A DNA stretch of 64,000 nucleotides. Source: Bradyrhizobium sp. CCGUVB1N3. GTDB lineage: Bacteria > Pseudomonadota > Alphaproteobacteria > Rhizobiales > Xanthobacteraceae. This document shows positions 1 through 8,938 of this stretch, one piece after another; within the stretch, counting starts at the first letter, position 1; each line of letters opens with the position of its first letter. Location of the stretch: contig NZ_JANADR010000001.1 in assembly GCF_024199925.1 (NCBI RefSeq), positions 6,761,501 to 6,825,500 on the forward strand, written 5' to 3'. Made by a program: the position numbers and the translations under genes. Below the pieces are notes generated by a model. The model searched no databases and was not told the DNA's origin. It saw nothing but the letters and a program-made list of their open reading frames with translations.

Positions 1-43
1 CGGGCGGCGTGAGGCCAAACCCAATCTCCGGCGGTGACAAAAA

Positions 44-1831
44 ATGCTGATGCCGCCCCTCCGAACACCGCTTCTGCCACCAGCCCGGACTTCGCTGGAA
101 GCTGCACTTTGGACCTGCGTGGCCCCGCTTGGTCTCGTGTTCGCGTATAGCTGCAGCTACAATCTGCTGCTATTTGCGCCGTCAATATACCTGCTTCAGA
201 TCTACGATCGGGTCTTGTCGAGCCGGAGCGGCGACACGCTTCTGATGCTCACCCTCATCGTTGCGCTGACGGTCGTCGTCGGTGGAGTGCTCGATGCCTT
301 GCGCCGCGTCCTGTTGGGCCGCCTCGGCGCATGGGTTGAAGACCGACTTCGTCCTTCCGTGCTTTCCGCGTGCCTCGAATCCGCCTTTCGCGGCGATTGG
401 GCCCAGTCGCCGGACGCATATCGGGATCTCACGGCTCTGCGCCAGTTCGTCGAATCCAGCGCGTGCCCGCTGCTGTTCGATGCGCTCTGGACACCCTTCT
501 TTCTCTGCGTCCTTTTTCTCGTCCATCCGTTGCTTGGGGTCGTGGGAGCCTGCAGCGTGGTTCTGCTGTTCGGCCTCACGCTTGCAGCCGACCTGCTCAC
601 GGACGATGCTACGGTCAAGTCCGGCGCCGCGTTGTCCAAGAGCTACGGCCGGCTCGTAGCGGCGATCGGCAATATTCACTTGATCCGCGCAATGGGAATG
701 ATGGATGGCACAGCGCGCCTGATCTACAACGACGCACAGGAAGCGCGCAGAGAGCACGACGTTGCGCTCTCGCGATGCGCGCTCGTGATGCTCGCAACCA
801 AGCCGTTACGCGCGCTGTCGCAGGTCGCGATCATGGGAGCGGCAGCGTGGCTGGTGATCGACTACGGCAAGAGCCCGGCAATCATTTTTGTGGCGACATT
901 GATGTTTGGCCGTGCCGTCGCTCCGGTCGAAGGTGCGATCGCAAGCTGGAAATCACTCGCGACGGCCATGAAGGCCTATCGGCGACTCGACGCCGTGCTC
1001 GCGGCAATCCCGGCCGCGGGAGTGAATACAGAATTCTCATCCCAGCGGCCGCCGAGCGGCCTGGTCGTCGATAAGGTCAGCCTGAAGCCGCCCAGCTCCA
1101 ACAACTTTCTGTTGAAGGGCGTCTCGTTCAGCCTCGCGCCCGGCGAATGCCTTGGCATCATCGGTCCATCCGGTTCGGGCAAGTCGCTGCTTGGCCAAGT
1201 CATCGCCGGACTTACGATGCCGACGCACGGTCGCGTCTTGCTCGACAGTGCCGACGTATCGCTGCTCCGCGAGGGACGAGGCGGTCGCCACCTGGGATAC
1301 CTGCCTCAAGACATCAATCTCCTCGGCGAAACGATAAACGAGATCATCGCGCGGCTTGACGATGCCGATCCACGGGAGATCGTCGAGACCGCCAAGCTCG
1401 TCGGCATCCACGATGCGATCATGCGGCTGCCGCAAGCCTACCACACCGTGGTTCCCAGCGGGGGCGCGGCCTTTTCTCGCGGATATCGCCAGCGCCTCGG
1501 CCTTGCTCGGGCCTTCTTCCGCAACCCGCGCCTCGTCGTTCTCGACGAGCCGAACGCCAGCCTCGACTATGCAGGGGAGCGGATGCTGCTAGACGCCATC
1601 GAGCAGTTGAAGATCGCCAATGTCATGGTGGTCGTGGTCACCCACCGGATGGGTATCCTCGGAGCCACGGACAAGATCGCCATCATGGAAGGCGGCGCGG
1701 TCATCGCGTTCGGCGAAAGCGAGGAAATCTTCGAGCGGCATCTGAGCAGGCCCCAGGTGATATCGCAAGTCGCGCCAGCCGAGAGCGCGCTGGCTACCGC
1801 CAAGGTGCCGGGACAGCCGGTTCGCCCATGA
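44..1831 (+). CDS. Type I secretion ABC transporter, permease/ATPase (PrtD-like)
   Basis: Inner-membrane ABC exporter subunit of a type I secretion system, a fused transmembrane domain and ATPase (595 aa, the usual PrtD/HasD length). The first ~320 residues hold hydrophobic segments beginning with a YLLQIYDRVL-type motif typical of PrtD-family permeases. The ATPase follows with Walker A GPSGSGKS (about residue 373), a signature-like SRGYRQRLGLARA and Walker B LVVLDEPNASLD. There is no N-terminal C39 peptidase domain, as expected for exporters of RTX-type proteins. An in-frame stop at 35-37 fixes the start downstream of it; an ATG at 50 is an alternative. The HlyD-type adaptor gene overlaps the end by 4 bp, so the two are co-translated. 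No RTX-like substrate gene lies in the window, so the cargo is unknown. Confidence 0.93.
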   Translation: MLMPPLRTPLLPPARTSLEAALWTCVAPLGLVFAYSCSYNLLLFAPSIYLLQIYDRVLSSRSGDTLLMLTLIVALTVVVGGVLDALRRVLLGRLGAWVEDRLRPSVLSACLESAFRGDWAQSPDAYRDLTALRQFVESSACPLLFDALWTPFFLCVLFLVHPLLGVVGACSVVLLFGLTLAADLLTDDATVKSGAALSKSYGRLVAAIGNIHLIRAMGMMDGTARLIYNDAQEARREHDVALSRCALVMLATKPLRALSQVAIMGAAAWLVIDYGKSPAIIFVATLMFGRAVAPVEGAIASWKSLATAMKAYRRLDAVLAAIPAAGVNTEFSSQRPPSGLVVDKVSLKPPSSNNFLLKGVSFSLAPGECLGIIGPSGSGKSLLGQVIAGLTMPTHGRVLLDSADVSLLREGRGGRHLGYLPQDINLLGETINEIIARLDDADPREIVETAKLVGIHDAIMRLPQAYHTVVPSGGAAFSRGYRQRLGLARAFFRNPRLVVLDEPNASLDYAGERMLLDAIEQLKIANVMVVVVTHRMGILGATDKIAIMEGGAVIAFGESEEIFERHLSRPQVISQVAPAESALATAKVPGQPVRP

Positions 1832-3249
1832 TCCGGAAACCGAAAGCGCGCGTGCCCCTGCGCACCCCACCCGCGGGGCGAAGGTTTGGAGTCGTGATTA
1901 CCGCAATCGACGATTACGAGCCCCTTGAGTTTCCATGGTGCACGGCCCCGACACCGATCTCACCACGCACGAGGCTCCGCAGCGTGACGCTCGCAGGCAA
2001 CCTGCTTGTGGTCTGCTTCATGCTGGGGCTGGGTGTGTGGTCCAGCCTGGCTCCGCTGGAGAGCGCGGCGATCGCTTCCGGTGTCGTGGAATCGGAATCG
2101 AGCCGCAAGACCATCCAGCATCTTGAGGGCGGCATCATCGGGAAGATTCTGGTTTCAGATGGCGACGTCGTGCGCAGCGGTCAGGCATTGATCGCGCTCG
2201 ACGACACCAGAGCTCGTGCCGAGGTACAAAGCCTTCAAGGCCAGCTGTGGGATGCAATGGCACGTGTAGCCCGGCTTGAAGCCGAGCAGCGCGGATATGA
2301 GAAGCTTTCGTTTTCGGACACGCTGGAGCGGGCTGCCAGCGCGAACCTGGCCGCGGCCACCATTCTGTCGGCGCAGCAGACCGTCTTTCTGGCTCGGCGG
2401 AAGGTGTTTCAGTCGCAGGTGACGGTCCTTCGAGAAAGAAGAGGCCAGGTCGAGAAGGAGATCGAGGGCCTCAAGGCCCAGGAGACCGCGGTCGCGCAGC
2501 GCATCGATATCGCCAGGGAGGAGCTCGACATGGTCGCCACCCTCGTCAGCAAGGGCCTCGAGCGGCGACCGCGCCTTTTGAATCTTCAGCGGGAACTGGC
2601 GGACATTGAAGGGCGTCGGGGCGAGATCGCCGCGCAGATTTCACGTGCGGGGCTAGTGATCAGTGAATCGCAGGCAAACCTGATCAAGCTCGAGAGCGAC
2701 AGGCAGAACGAGATCGTACAAGCGTTGCGTGAGGCACAGAACCAGATATTCCAGCTGCGCGAGCGCTTGCCGACGGCCCAGGACCAGTTGTCGCGAACGG
2801 AGATCAAGGCGCCCGAGGACGGCGTGGTGACCGACCTCCGGGTTCATACGCCGGGAGGCGTGATCGGAGCGGGGGCTCCACTCATGGATCTGGTGCCCCG
2901 GCAGGATCGCCTGATCGTCACCGCCCGTCTGAGGCCCGAGGACATCGATGTGGTTCATCCCGGCCTGAATGCCGAGGTGCACCTCGTGCCGTACAATCAG
3001 CGTCGTGTGCCGCGGCTGAAAGGAATCGTGACGCATGTGTCGGCCGACCGGCTTCTCGACAAGCGGACCGACCAGCCATACTACGCGACGAAAATTCGCG
3101 TCGACGACGCACAGATCGCCGCAAACGACATTCAGATCATTCCGGGGATGCCGGTTCAGGTTTTCATCACGACAGGGCGCGGCACCGTCGCGCTCTACGC
3201 GCTAAGGCCCTTGCTCGACAGTTTCCATGGCGCGTTCCGCGAGGATTGA
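1828..3249 (+). CDS. HlyD-family type I secretion periplasmic adaptor (PrtE-like)
   Basis: Membrane-fusion protein that links the ABC exporter at 44-1831 to an outer-membrane TolC-type channel. The N-terminal ~55 residues are cytoplasmic, followed by one membrane anchor (around residues 52-72). A lipoyl half-motif follows with the family-typical HLEGGIIGKILVSDGD (about residues 98-113), then a long coiled-coil region (about 130-320), the second lipoyl half (RTEIKAPEDGVV) and a beta-barrel domain. The length of 473 aa fits PrtE/HlyD. Its ATG overlaps the exporter stop codon in an ATGA arrangement, indicating one operon. The N-terminal extension before the anchor is longer than in many PrtE proteins; an internal start is possible but less favoured because the overlap is exact. 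Confidence 0.92.
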   Translation: MIRKPKARVPLRTPPAGRRFGVVITAIDDYEPLEFPWCTAPTPISPRTRLRSVTLAGNLLVVCFMLGLGVWSSLAPLESAAIASGVVESESSRKTIQHLEGGIIGKILVSDGDVVRSGQALIALDDTRARAEVQSLQGQLWDAMARVARLEAEQRGYEKLSFSDTLERAASANLAAATILSAQQTVFLARRKVFQSQVTVLRERRGQVEKEIEGLKAQETAVAQRIDIAREELDMVATLVSKGLERRPRLLNLQRELADIEGRRGEIAAQISRAGLVISESQANLIKLESDRQNEIVQALREAQNQIFQLRERLPTAQDQLSRTEIKAPEDGVVTDLRVHTPGGVIGAGAPLMDLVPRQDRLIVTARLRPEDIDVVHPGLNAEVHLVPYNQRRVPRLKGIVTHVSADRLLDKRTDQPYYATKIRVDDAQIAANDIQIIPGMPVQVFITTGRGTVALYALRPLLDSFHGAFRED

Positions 3250-3266
3250 GCATCGCGGCGCGGCAC

Positions 3267-4043
3267 CTATGCCTCGGGAATCGAAGACGCGTTCGTCTCG
3301 GTGTCGCGGCCATGTGCTGACAATCGACCGCTCCAGCGGAGAACCGCTTCGGTGCGGTTGCGGGCAGCGCATTTTCGCATGATGTGCTGAATGTGCATTT
3401 TGACGGTGTTTTCGGAAAGGTTCAGCTTGGCGGCAATCAATTTGTTGGGCAGACCAAGCTCCAGCTCCGTCAGCACTTGCTGCTCGCGAGGTGTGAAATC
3501 GGTCGTATTCCTGTCGGTCGTGCTTTTCTCACCATTTAAGTACGCTGATCCAAGCGCGCGAGGATATGCCTGGTCGAGCCCGGGTGCCTTGCTCAACTCG
3601 ATGACCGGCAGTGGTCTGTAGACCCCGCCGGCCAGAACAAGGCGCAGACCGGCAACAGCGACTTCGATGGGAAGTGACGTGGAAAAGAAACCGCGTACAC
3701 CCCGCTGCATTGCGGCCAGTGCGGTGGCCTCGTCATCACGATTGGAGATGAGGGCGATGGAAGCGTTTGGGCAACACTCCGCGACCAGCGCAAGATCGTC
3801 CTCGACGGTGCGATCGTCCGGCGGCTTGTCCCAGATGCTCAGCGCGACCAGACGAACGTCCTGTCCAGGCAGGCAATCCAGTCCCTGGGTGGTCGCCATG
3901 TCGACGATCTCGAGCGACGCCAGTTCGCGCCTGAGAATACTCAGAATGCTGGTGCGCGTGAGCGTAAGCGGCTCGATGAGCACCAGGACGGGCAATTGCA
4001 GGGATTCGTTGAGCCGTTCAGCGGAATGAACCTGATCGTGCAT
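3267..4043 (-). CDS. LuxR/NarL-type transcriptional regulator with degenerate receiver domain
   Basis: DNA-binding regulator of 258 aa. The C-terminal ~65 residues are a clear LuxR/FixJ helix-turn-helix (FTPREQQVLTELELG, then NKLIAAKLNLSENTVKMH). The N-terminal ~130 residues have the alternating pattern of a CheY-like receiver (LVLIEPLTLTR at the start, GVRGFFSTSLP near the end), but the normal phospho-acceptor position reads ALSIWDKPP with Ser instead of Asp. The acidic pair and the conserved Lys are also missing, so it probably does not act through ordinary aspartyl phosphorylation (inference). A GAGGA ribosome-binding site precedes the ATG. It faces the type I secretion pair convergently with only 17 bp between, which may or may not mean a functional link. 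Target genes are unknown. Confidence 0.85.
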   Translation of the reverse strand: MHDQVHSAERLNESLQLPVLVLIEPLTLTRTSILSILRRELASLEIVDMATTQGLDCLPGQDVRLVALSIWDKPPDDRTVEDDLALVAECCPNASIALISNRDDEATALAAMQRGVRGFFSTSLPIEVAVAGLRLVLAGGVYRPLPVIELSKAPGLDQAYPRALGSAYLNGEKSTTDRNTTDFTPREQQVLTELELGLPNKLIAAKLNLSENTVKMHIQHIMRKCAARNRTEAVLRWSGRLSAHGRDTETNASSIPEA

Positions 4044-4199
4044 AATGTCCTCGAATGTAAAGAACTCTGTAAGCTCACCTCACCAATTCCGCGACCGCAA
4101 CGCGCTGCGCATCGGCGAGCCAATGCTTCAATTTCATCTTGCGGTCCTGCCTGCGCACCCTTGGACCGGGGCGCAGCCGTCAGTTCAGTTGCCAGGAAG

Positions 4200-4224
4200 T
4201 TCTTTCCACGCAATTCTTTCCACG
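4200..4224. repeat. Two tandem copies of an 11-bp motif (14-bp period)
   Basis: TTCTTTCCACG occurs at 4200-4210 and again at 4214-4224, each followed by (C/T)AA. It lies in the 275-bp gap between two minus-strand genes, upstream of the regulator at 3267-4043. It could be a binding site for a regulator; there is no independent support. Confidence 0.4.
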
Positions 4225-4318
4225 TAATTCATCGCACGGTCGCGCGCCTCGCGATCGCACTCCGCTCTTCGATCGAGCGCAAACCTCCGCGACGTTCGGT
4301 TCGCTTGCACCTCACGCT

Positions 4319-4903
4319 CTAGTTACAGATGTTGCGATAAGCGATCGCCGCCGCCGAATTTGCTGGCCCGTCGACGACGTAGGCATCGTTCTCCTTCACG
4401 AGATAGAGAAAGGGCCTTTCTCCAGTCTCCTCGCCTGACGCATTTTTCCCTTTGACGCGCCCGCAAATGGTGTCCACGGAGCGCCCCAGTGTGTTCTTCC
4501 TAACGGCCCGCTTCATATCGCTGAATTCGGCAGAGTCCGGATCTTCCATCTTTGCTGCGATCGAAACCTTTGCCTTGTTCAGCACGGAATCAGAAGCTCC
4601 CTCGGCTGAGTTGGATGGCGAGACGCGGTTCCATGTCACCGGAGGTGCTGCTCTGGCCACATTGTTGTTGCCGCGCTTCTTCTCCAACGGTGTTTTGTCC
4701 GATCTTGCCGCGGCCGCTGGACTCGCTCTTGCAATCAACGGATCCGGCCCGAGTGCAGCAGGCTTCACAGCCGCAGGGTGAGCCATTGCGACTCTGTCAA
4801 AACAGGGTTGCGGGCCGCAGCCCAGGAAGTAACCCTGGGAGGGCGCAAAGAAGCCAAAGCCGATCAAGATTCCGGCCAGCACGCCAATGAAAAGCAGTCC
4901 CAT
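4319..4903 (-). CDS. Conserved hypothetical membrane-anchored protein
   Basis: A 194-aa protein not recognised as any named family. Residues 2-25 form one strongly hydrophobic segment (LLFIGVLAGILIGFGFF), followed by a short CGPQPC motif that could form a disulphide. A Pro/Ala/Lys-rich linker follows (about 40-100). The C-terminal domain begins AKMEDPDSAEFSDM and continues through DTICGRVKGKNASGEETG to a terminal RNICN. This DPDSA-F-D-M / C-G-x-V-x-x-K-N pattern is common in short secreted or anchored proteins of proteobacteria with no assigned function. The likely topology is a periplasmic domain on an N-terminal anchor. A GAGG-like ribosome-binding site precedes the ATG. It stands alone, with 275 bp on one side and 268 bp on the other. 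Confidence 0.75.
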   Translation of the reverse strand: MGLLFIGVLAGILIGFGFFAPSQGYFLGCGPQPCFDRVAMAHPAAVKPAALGPDPLIARASPAAAARSDKTPLEKKRGNNNVARAAPPVTWNRVSPSNSAEGASDSVLNKAKVSIAAKMEDPDSAEFSDMKRAVRKNTLGRSVDTICGRVKGKNASGEETGERPFLYLVKENDAYVVDGPANSAAAIAYRNICN

Positions 4904-5171
4904 CCGATTCGACTCCTCGGGGACGGAGTTCGGTTCGCACTTATGACTAAGACGTACTTTCGCGCTGGTGACCCATTAGTTGCGCAAAAGCATTAAGCGC
5001 TCATTAAACGTTTTTTAGATCAGAGGTTGCGCGCCACCCAATGTATCGCGCGAAGATTGATTCAAGCGGCGCGCCACGAGACCTTGCGCTGGTCCGATTT
5101 CAGACTCAAATCCGCCGGCGACTCAGTGAATTCCTTCGAATACGGCTCGGGGCGTGTTCTGGGGATTTGCC

Positions 5172-5450
5172 ATGACTAGCGAGTATTTGCAGCGCCGCGA
5201 GAAACAGGAAGTCATTTCAACTGCGGACGATGTCGCGTCCAATGATGCGTTCGGGCGCTTGTCACCACAGCTTCTCGAAGAGTTTGACGACGATGAATCG
5301 CCGTCAGATGAAGTTCTGCGGCTCCTTGAGGAGAATGCACGGCTTCGTGCGCTTGCGGTCGAGCTATCGAACCTCGTCGGAAACCTGTCCAATCGAGAGT
5401 GGAATGCCGCGCTGACGCCTGCTGAAGATCGTGAAAAGGCCGGCGGGTAG
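5172..5450 (+). CDS. Small acidic hypothetical protein
   Basis: A 92-aa protein from the ATG at 5172 (MTSEYLQRR); an upstream in-frame ATG at 5154 has no better ribosome-binding site and is not preferred. The middle is acidic (LLEEFDDDESPSDEV) and is followed by a leucine-rich, probably helical stretch (LRLLEENARLRALAVELSNLVGNLSN) that looks like a short coiled coil. There is no membrane segment and no recognised family. Coding is plausible from codon bias, the regular GC-rich third positions and the heptad-like Leu pattern. The neighbour at 5505 is on the opposite strand and converges on it. Confidence 0.6.
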   Translation: MTSEYLQRREKQEVISTADDVASNDAFGRLSPQLLEEFDDDESPSDEVLRLLEENARLRALAVELSNLVGNLSNREWNAALTPAEDREKAGG

Positions 5451-5504
5451 TCGGAGCTCGATTGCTGTCGCCATCAGGTGCAGCGCCAAACGCGCTGCAT
5501 CCAC

Positions 5505-7376
5505 TCAGATCCGCGGCATGCTCGAGGGGCGCACCTCGCGTGCTTGCGCGGCGAGCCTGATCGCGGCGTTCGCTGCGCCAAAGCCCTGATAGTTGCGCCG
5601 CTCGACGATCTCGAAGAAGAAGCGCTCGTCGAAAATGTGAGTGTATACCTGGAAGAACTCGCCGTCGCCCTCGCGATCGTAGAGGATCTGGTTCTCGCGA
5701 AGCTGCGCCATCACCTCGGGCGCGAGATCGTATTTGGCTTCGATGTCGTCGTAATAATTGTCGGGGATTTCCAGAAACTCTGCGCCGCGTTTGCGCATGG
5801 CGGCTACCGTCGCAAAGATATCCTGGCAGGAGAAGGCGATATGCTGCACGCCTGAGCCAAAAAACTCCGAGATGAAGCGCGCCGGCAGCGTGCGGTTGGC
5901 CGAGGAGCCGTTGAGCACGAAGCGCAGGCTCTCGTCGCCATTGATGATCGCCTGGCTCTGCACGAGGCCGCGGGGGTCCGCGATCTCCATCTGTGGCAGC
6001 CGGGTCAGATCGAGGATGCCGGTGTAGAACAAGAGCCAGGACAGCATTTCGTCATAGGGCATCGACTGCGCGATGTGGTCGACCGCGAGCAGCTGATCGG
6101 TGCCGGCGTTGCTTGCGACCGGTTCGAAATCGGTGTCCCAGTTCTTGCCGGCCTGGTCGAGGAAATAGAGCAGGCTGCCGCCGACGCCGTGGATCGCAGG
6201 GATTTCCAACTCGCCCGGACCGACCGGAGAATAGAAGGTGCGCGCTTTCAGGGCTTCCGCGCGCGCCATGGCGCGGCCGGAATCGTCGACGTCGAGCGCA
6301 ATGGCGCAGACGCCGGGACCATGCGTGACGTAGTGCGAATGCGCAAAGCCGTCGGTCTCGCAGTTGATCACGAGCTCCACCTTGCCCTGCGTCCAGCGTT
6401 CCACCGCCTTGCTGCGGTGCTTGCCGGTCTTGCGGAAGCCGAGCTGCGAGAACAGGCCGGCGAGCTCGGCAGCCTTGGTCTCGTTGACAGCGAACTCGAC
6501 GAAGCCGGTGCCGCGGGTCTTCGCATTTGGCGCGAGTTGCTTGTCGGCGAGCTTCGGCCATTTTGCCGCGAGCTGGTCCTGCAACAGGATCAGCGAGCGC
6601 AGGCCGTCGGTCGCCGTCTGCGCAGCGGAGCCGGCGCGGAACTGGTCGTTGAAGATTTCCAGCGACAGCGGCCCGGCATAGCCGGTCGCCGCGATCGCCT
6701 CCATGAATTCGCCGACCGGCAGGTCGCCCTGGCCGGGGAAGGAGCGGAAATGCCGGCTCCAGGAGAGGATGTCGAGCTCGAGCTTCGGCGCATCGGCAAG
6801 CTGCACCAGAAAGATCTTGTCGCCGGGGATCGAGGCCATCGCGCGTGTCGGGAAGCTCGGCGCCAGTGCGTGAAAGCTGTCGAGAATGACGCCGATCGCG
6901 GGATGGTCGGCACGGCGCACGATCTCCCAGGCATCGCGGTAGTCGTTGACGTGACGTCCCCAGGCCAGCGCCTCGTAGCCGACGCGGAGAGAACGTTTTG
7001 CTGCGCGATCGCCGAGCTCGCGGAAATCGTCCGCGGCGCGGTCAATGCCGCCGAGCGAAGCCGGCGAGACGTTGCTGCAGATCAGGAGGAGGTCGGTGCC
7101 GAGCTCCTGCATCAAATCGAACTTGCGCTCGGCGCGGGCAAAGTTGCGCGAGCGCTGCGGCTCCGGCATGCCCTCGAAGTCGCGGAACGGCTGGAAGGCG
7201 CAGATCTCGAGATTGAGGTCCTTGCAGAGGCGCGCCACCTCGCGCGGGCTCGCGCCGAACGACAACAAGTCGTTCTCGAAAATCTCGACGGCGTCGAAGC
7301 CGGCCGACGCGATGGCGCGGAGCTTTTCGTCCAGCGTGCCTGAGAGGGAGACCGTTGCGATCGAGCGTTTATTCAT
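5505..7376 (-). CDS. quiC: 3-dehydroshikimate dehydratase fused to an HPPD-like domain (QuiC1 type)
   Basis: Predicted to dehydrate 3-dehydroshikimate to protocatechuate, the step that feeds quinate and shikimate into the beta-ketoadipate pathway. The N-terminal ~280 residues are a sugar-phosphate-isomerase/AP-endonuclease-type TIM barrel (starts MNKRSIATVSLSG, with DAVEIFEND and VILDSFHAL). Residues ~310-620 are two vicinal-oxygen-chelate modules like 4-hydroxyphenylpyruvate dioxygenase, with metal-ligand-like VDHIAQS, VQHIAFS and FFFEIVERR. This two-domain build is known for QuiC1 of Pseudomonas putida; in that family the activity resides in the barrel, and the role of the C-terminal part is less clear. 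The start is the ATG at 7376 with a GGAG site; upstream in-frame codons overlap a non-coding-like stretch. It is the last gene of the minus-strand importer cluster, 70 bp from livF. Confidence 0.88.
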   Translation of the reverse strand: MNKRSIATVSLSGTLDEKLRAIASAGFDAVEIFENDLLSFGASPREVARLCKDLNLEICAFQPFRDFEGMPEPQRSRNFARAERKFDLMQELGTDLLLICSNVSPASLGGIDRAADDFRELGDRAAKRSLRVGYEALAWGRHVNDYRDAWEIVRRADHPAIGVILDSFHALAPSFPTRAMASIPGDKIFLVQLADAPKLELDILSWSRHFRSFPGQGDLPVGEFMEAIAATGYAGPLSLEIFNDQFRAGSAAQTATDGLRSLILLQDQLAAKWPKLADKQLAPNAKTRGTGFVEFAVNETKAAELAGLFSQLGFRKTGKHRSKAVERWTQGKVELVINCETDGFAHSHYVTHGPGVCAIALDVDDSGRAMARAEALKARTFYSPVGPGELEIPAIHGVGGSLLYFLDQAGKNWDTDFEPVASNAGTDQLLAVDHIAQSMPYDEMLSWLLFYTGILDLTRLPQMEIADPRGLVQSQAIINGDESLRFVLNGSSANRTLPARFISEFFGSGVQHIAFSCQDIFATVAAMRKRGAEFLEIPDNYYDDIEAKYDLAPEVMAQLRENQILYDREGDGEFFQVYTHIFDERFFFEIVERRNYQGFGAANAAIRLAAQAREVRPSSMPRI

Positions 7377-7446
7377 TCTGCCTGCTCCATGATCCGGCCC
7401 GGCGATATCATTTGTCTGGTGCGCGCGGCTTCGCTGACGGCCTCGC

Positions 7447-8184
7447 TCATGCCGAGCTCTCCTCCATCGCGCCGCCGAGGAAGAGTTGGCCGATGCGGGG
7501 GTCATTCAGGATGCGCTCGGCCTTGTCGACCATGCGGGTCTGGCCGAGCTCGAGCACGATGCCGAAATCGGAGATCTCCAGCGCCGAGCGCGCGTTCTGC
7601 TCGATCATCAAGATCGTCACGCCGCGGTCGCGCAAGGATTTGAGGATATCGAAGGTTTGCTGCACCATCAGCGGCGACAGGCCGATCGAGGGCTCGTCGA
7701 TCAGCACGAGCTTTGGTTCGAGCAGGAGCGAGCGCGCGATCTCGAGCTGTTTCTGCTCGCCACCCGACAGCGTGGAAGCCTGCTGCGCCGACTTGCGCCG
7801 CAGCGCCGGGAACAGGTCGAGCGCAGCCTCGATGCGCGCCTGTAGATCGATGTCTTTCGCCGCCGCGACGCCGCCGAGCTCGATATTGTGGCGCACCGAC
7901 AGCTCCGGAAAAATGTTGCGGCCCTGTGGAACGTAGCAGATGCCGGCATTGAGCAGCGCACGCTGGCTCAAGTTCGTGACATCGCGATCGGCGAATGTGA
8001 TCTTGCCTTCGCGCAGCTTCAACAGGCCGAAGATCGCCTTGAACACGGTCGACTTGCCGGCGCCATTCGGGCCGATGATGGTGGTGATGGTGGCCTGCGG
8101 CACGGCGAATGTCGTGCCGTTCAGGATGGTCATCTTGCCGTAGCCGCCGACGAGATTGTGAACCGAGAGGATCGTGTCGCTCAT
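7447..8184 (-). CDS. ABC transporter ATP-binding protein, LivF type
   Basis: Second ATPase of a branched-chain-amino-acid-type (HAAT family) importer, 245 aa. Walker A is GPNGAGKST (about residues 39-47), with GICYVPQGRNIFPELSVRHN typical of LivF, the signature LSGGEQKQLEIARSL and Walker B LVLIDEPSIGLSP. It sits between livG (10 bp away) and the dehydroshikimate dehydratase gene. HAAT importers in Bradyrhizobium often carry aromatic acids rather than amino acids. The neighbours here, two quinate/shikimate catabolic enzymes, suggest a cyclic hydroxy-acid substrate such as quinate or shikimate (inference). Confidence 0.93.
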   Translation of the reverse strand: MSDTILSVHNLVGGYGKMTILNGTTFAVPQATITTIIGPNGAGKSTVFKAIFGLLKLREGKITFADRDVTNLSQRALLNAGICYVPQGRNIFPELSVRHNIELGGVAAAKDIDLQARIEAALDLFPALRRKSAQQASTLSGGEQKQLEIARSLLLEPKLVLIDEPSIGLSPLMVQQTFDILKSLRDRGVTILMIEQNARSALEISDFGIVLELGQTRMVDKAERILNDPRIGQLFLGGAMEESSA

Positions 8185-8194
8185 GGCCGGCTCC

Positions 8195-8938
8195 TCAATG
8201 TCCGAGATAGGCTTCGATCACGGCGGGGTTCTTACGCACCTCGTCCGGTCGCCCCATCGCGAGCACCTTGCCTTCCGCCATCACCATCACGCGCGAGCAC
8301 AGCGACATCACGAATTCCATGTTGTGCTCGATCACCACGAAGGTCGCGTTCTTCTCGCGGTTGATCGCGACCAGGCGCTCCTTCAGGTCCGACAGCATCG
8401 TCGGGTTGACGCCGCCCGCGGGCTCGTCGAGCAGCACCAGTCGCGGTCCGCCCATGAAGGCCATCGCGGCATCGAGCAGCTTCTGTTGGCCGTAGGAGAG
8501 GCCGCCGGCAGGTTCAGCGGCGAGATGGTCGAGCTTGAAGAAGCCGATCATCTGGTTGGCGGCGTCCGTCAGCCCGGCGTCGGAGCGGCCGACGAGGCGT
8601 GAGGCCATGTTGCCCTGGTGCTCCTGCCCGGCAAGGATCAGGTTCTCGCGCACCGAGAGTTTTGGAAACACCTGCAGGAGCTGGAAGGTGCGGCTGACCC
8701 CGAGCTTGTTGAGCTCTGAGGGGCGCAGGCCCGTGACGCTCCTGCCGTCGAGCTTGACCTCGCCGCTGCTCGGCGTGAGCTGGCCGAGGATGCAGTTGAA
8801 CAGCGTCGACTTGCCGCAGCCGTTCGGGCCGATCAGGCCGAGGATCTCGCCTTCGCGGACGTCAAAGCTGACGCCGTCGACCGCAGAGATGCCGCCAAAG
8901 TTCTTCTTGATATTGGTGACTTCGAGCACCGCACTCAT
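8195..8938 (-). CDS. ABC transporter ATP-binding protein, LivG type
   Basis: First ATPase of the same importer, 247 aa. Walker A is GPNGCGKST, followed by the LivG-specific GVSRTFQLLQVF, the signature LSYGQQKLLDAAMAF and Walker B LVLLDEPAGGVNP. The start is the ATG at 8936-8938, which overlaps the livM stop codon by 4 bp (ATGA); the reading frame stays open far upstream, but that part is antisense or out-of-frame to livM. It pairs with LivF at the cytoplasmic face of the LivH/LivM channel. Confidence 0.93.
   Translation of the reverse strand: MSAVLEVTNIKKNFGGISAVDGVSFDVREGEILGLIGPNGCGKSTLFNCILGQLTPSSGEVKLDGRSVTGLRPSELNKLGVSRTFQLLQVFPKLSVRENLILAGQEHQGNMASRLVGRSDAGLTDAANQMIGFFKLDHLAAEPAGGLSYGQQKLLDAAMAFMGGPRLVLLDEPAGGVNPTMLSDLKERLVAINREKNATFVVIEHNMEFVMSLCSRVMVMAEGKVLAMGRPDEVRKNPAVIEAYLGH

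Noticed and set aside
6075..7343. Long plus-strand open frame (over 400 codons) opposite the dehydroshikimate dehydratase gene
   Set aside because: It is an antisense shadow produced by GC-rich third positions; the minus-strand product has clear domains and the plus frame has none.
5505..7376. Naming the fusion protein 4-hydroxyphenylpyruvate dioxygenase
   Set aside because: Only the C-terminal half is HPPD-like; the N-terminal barrel and neighbours (quinate/shikimate dehydrogenase) indicate dehydroshikimate dehydratase.
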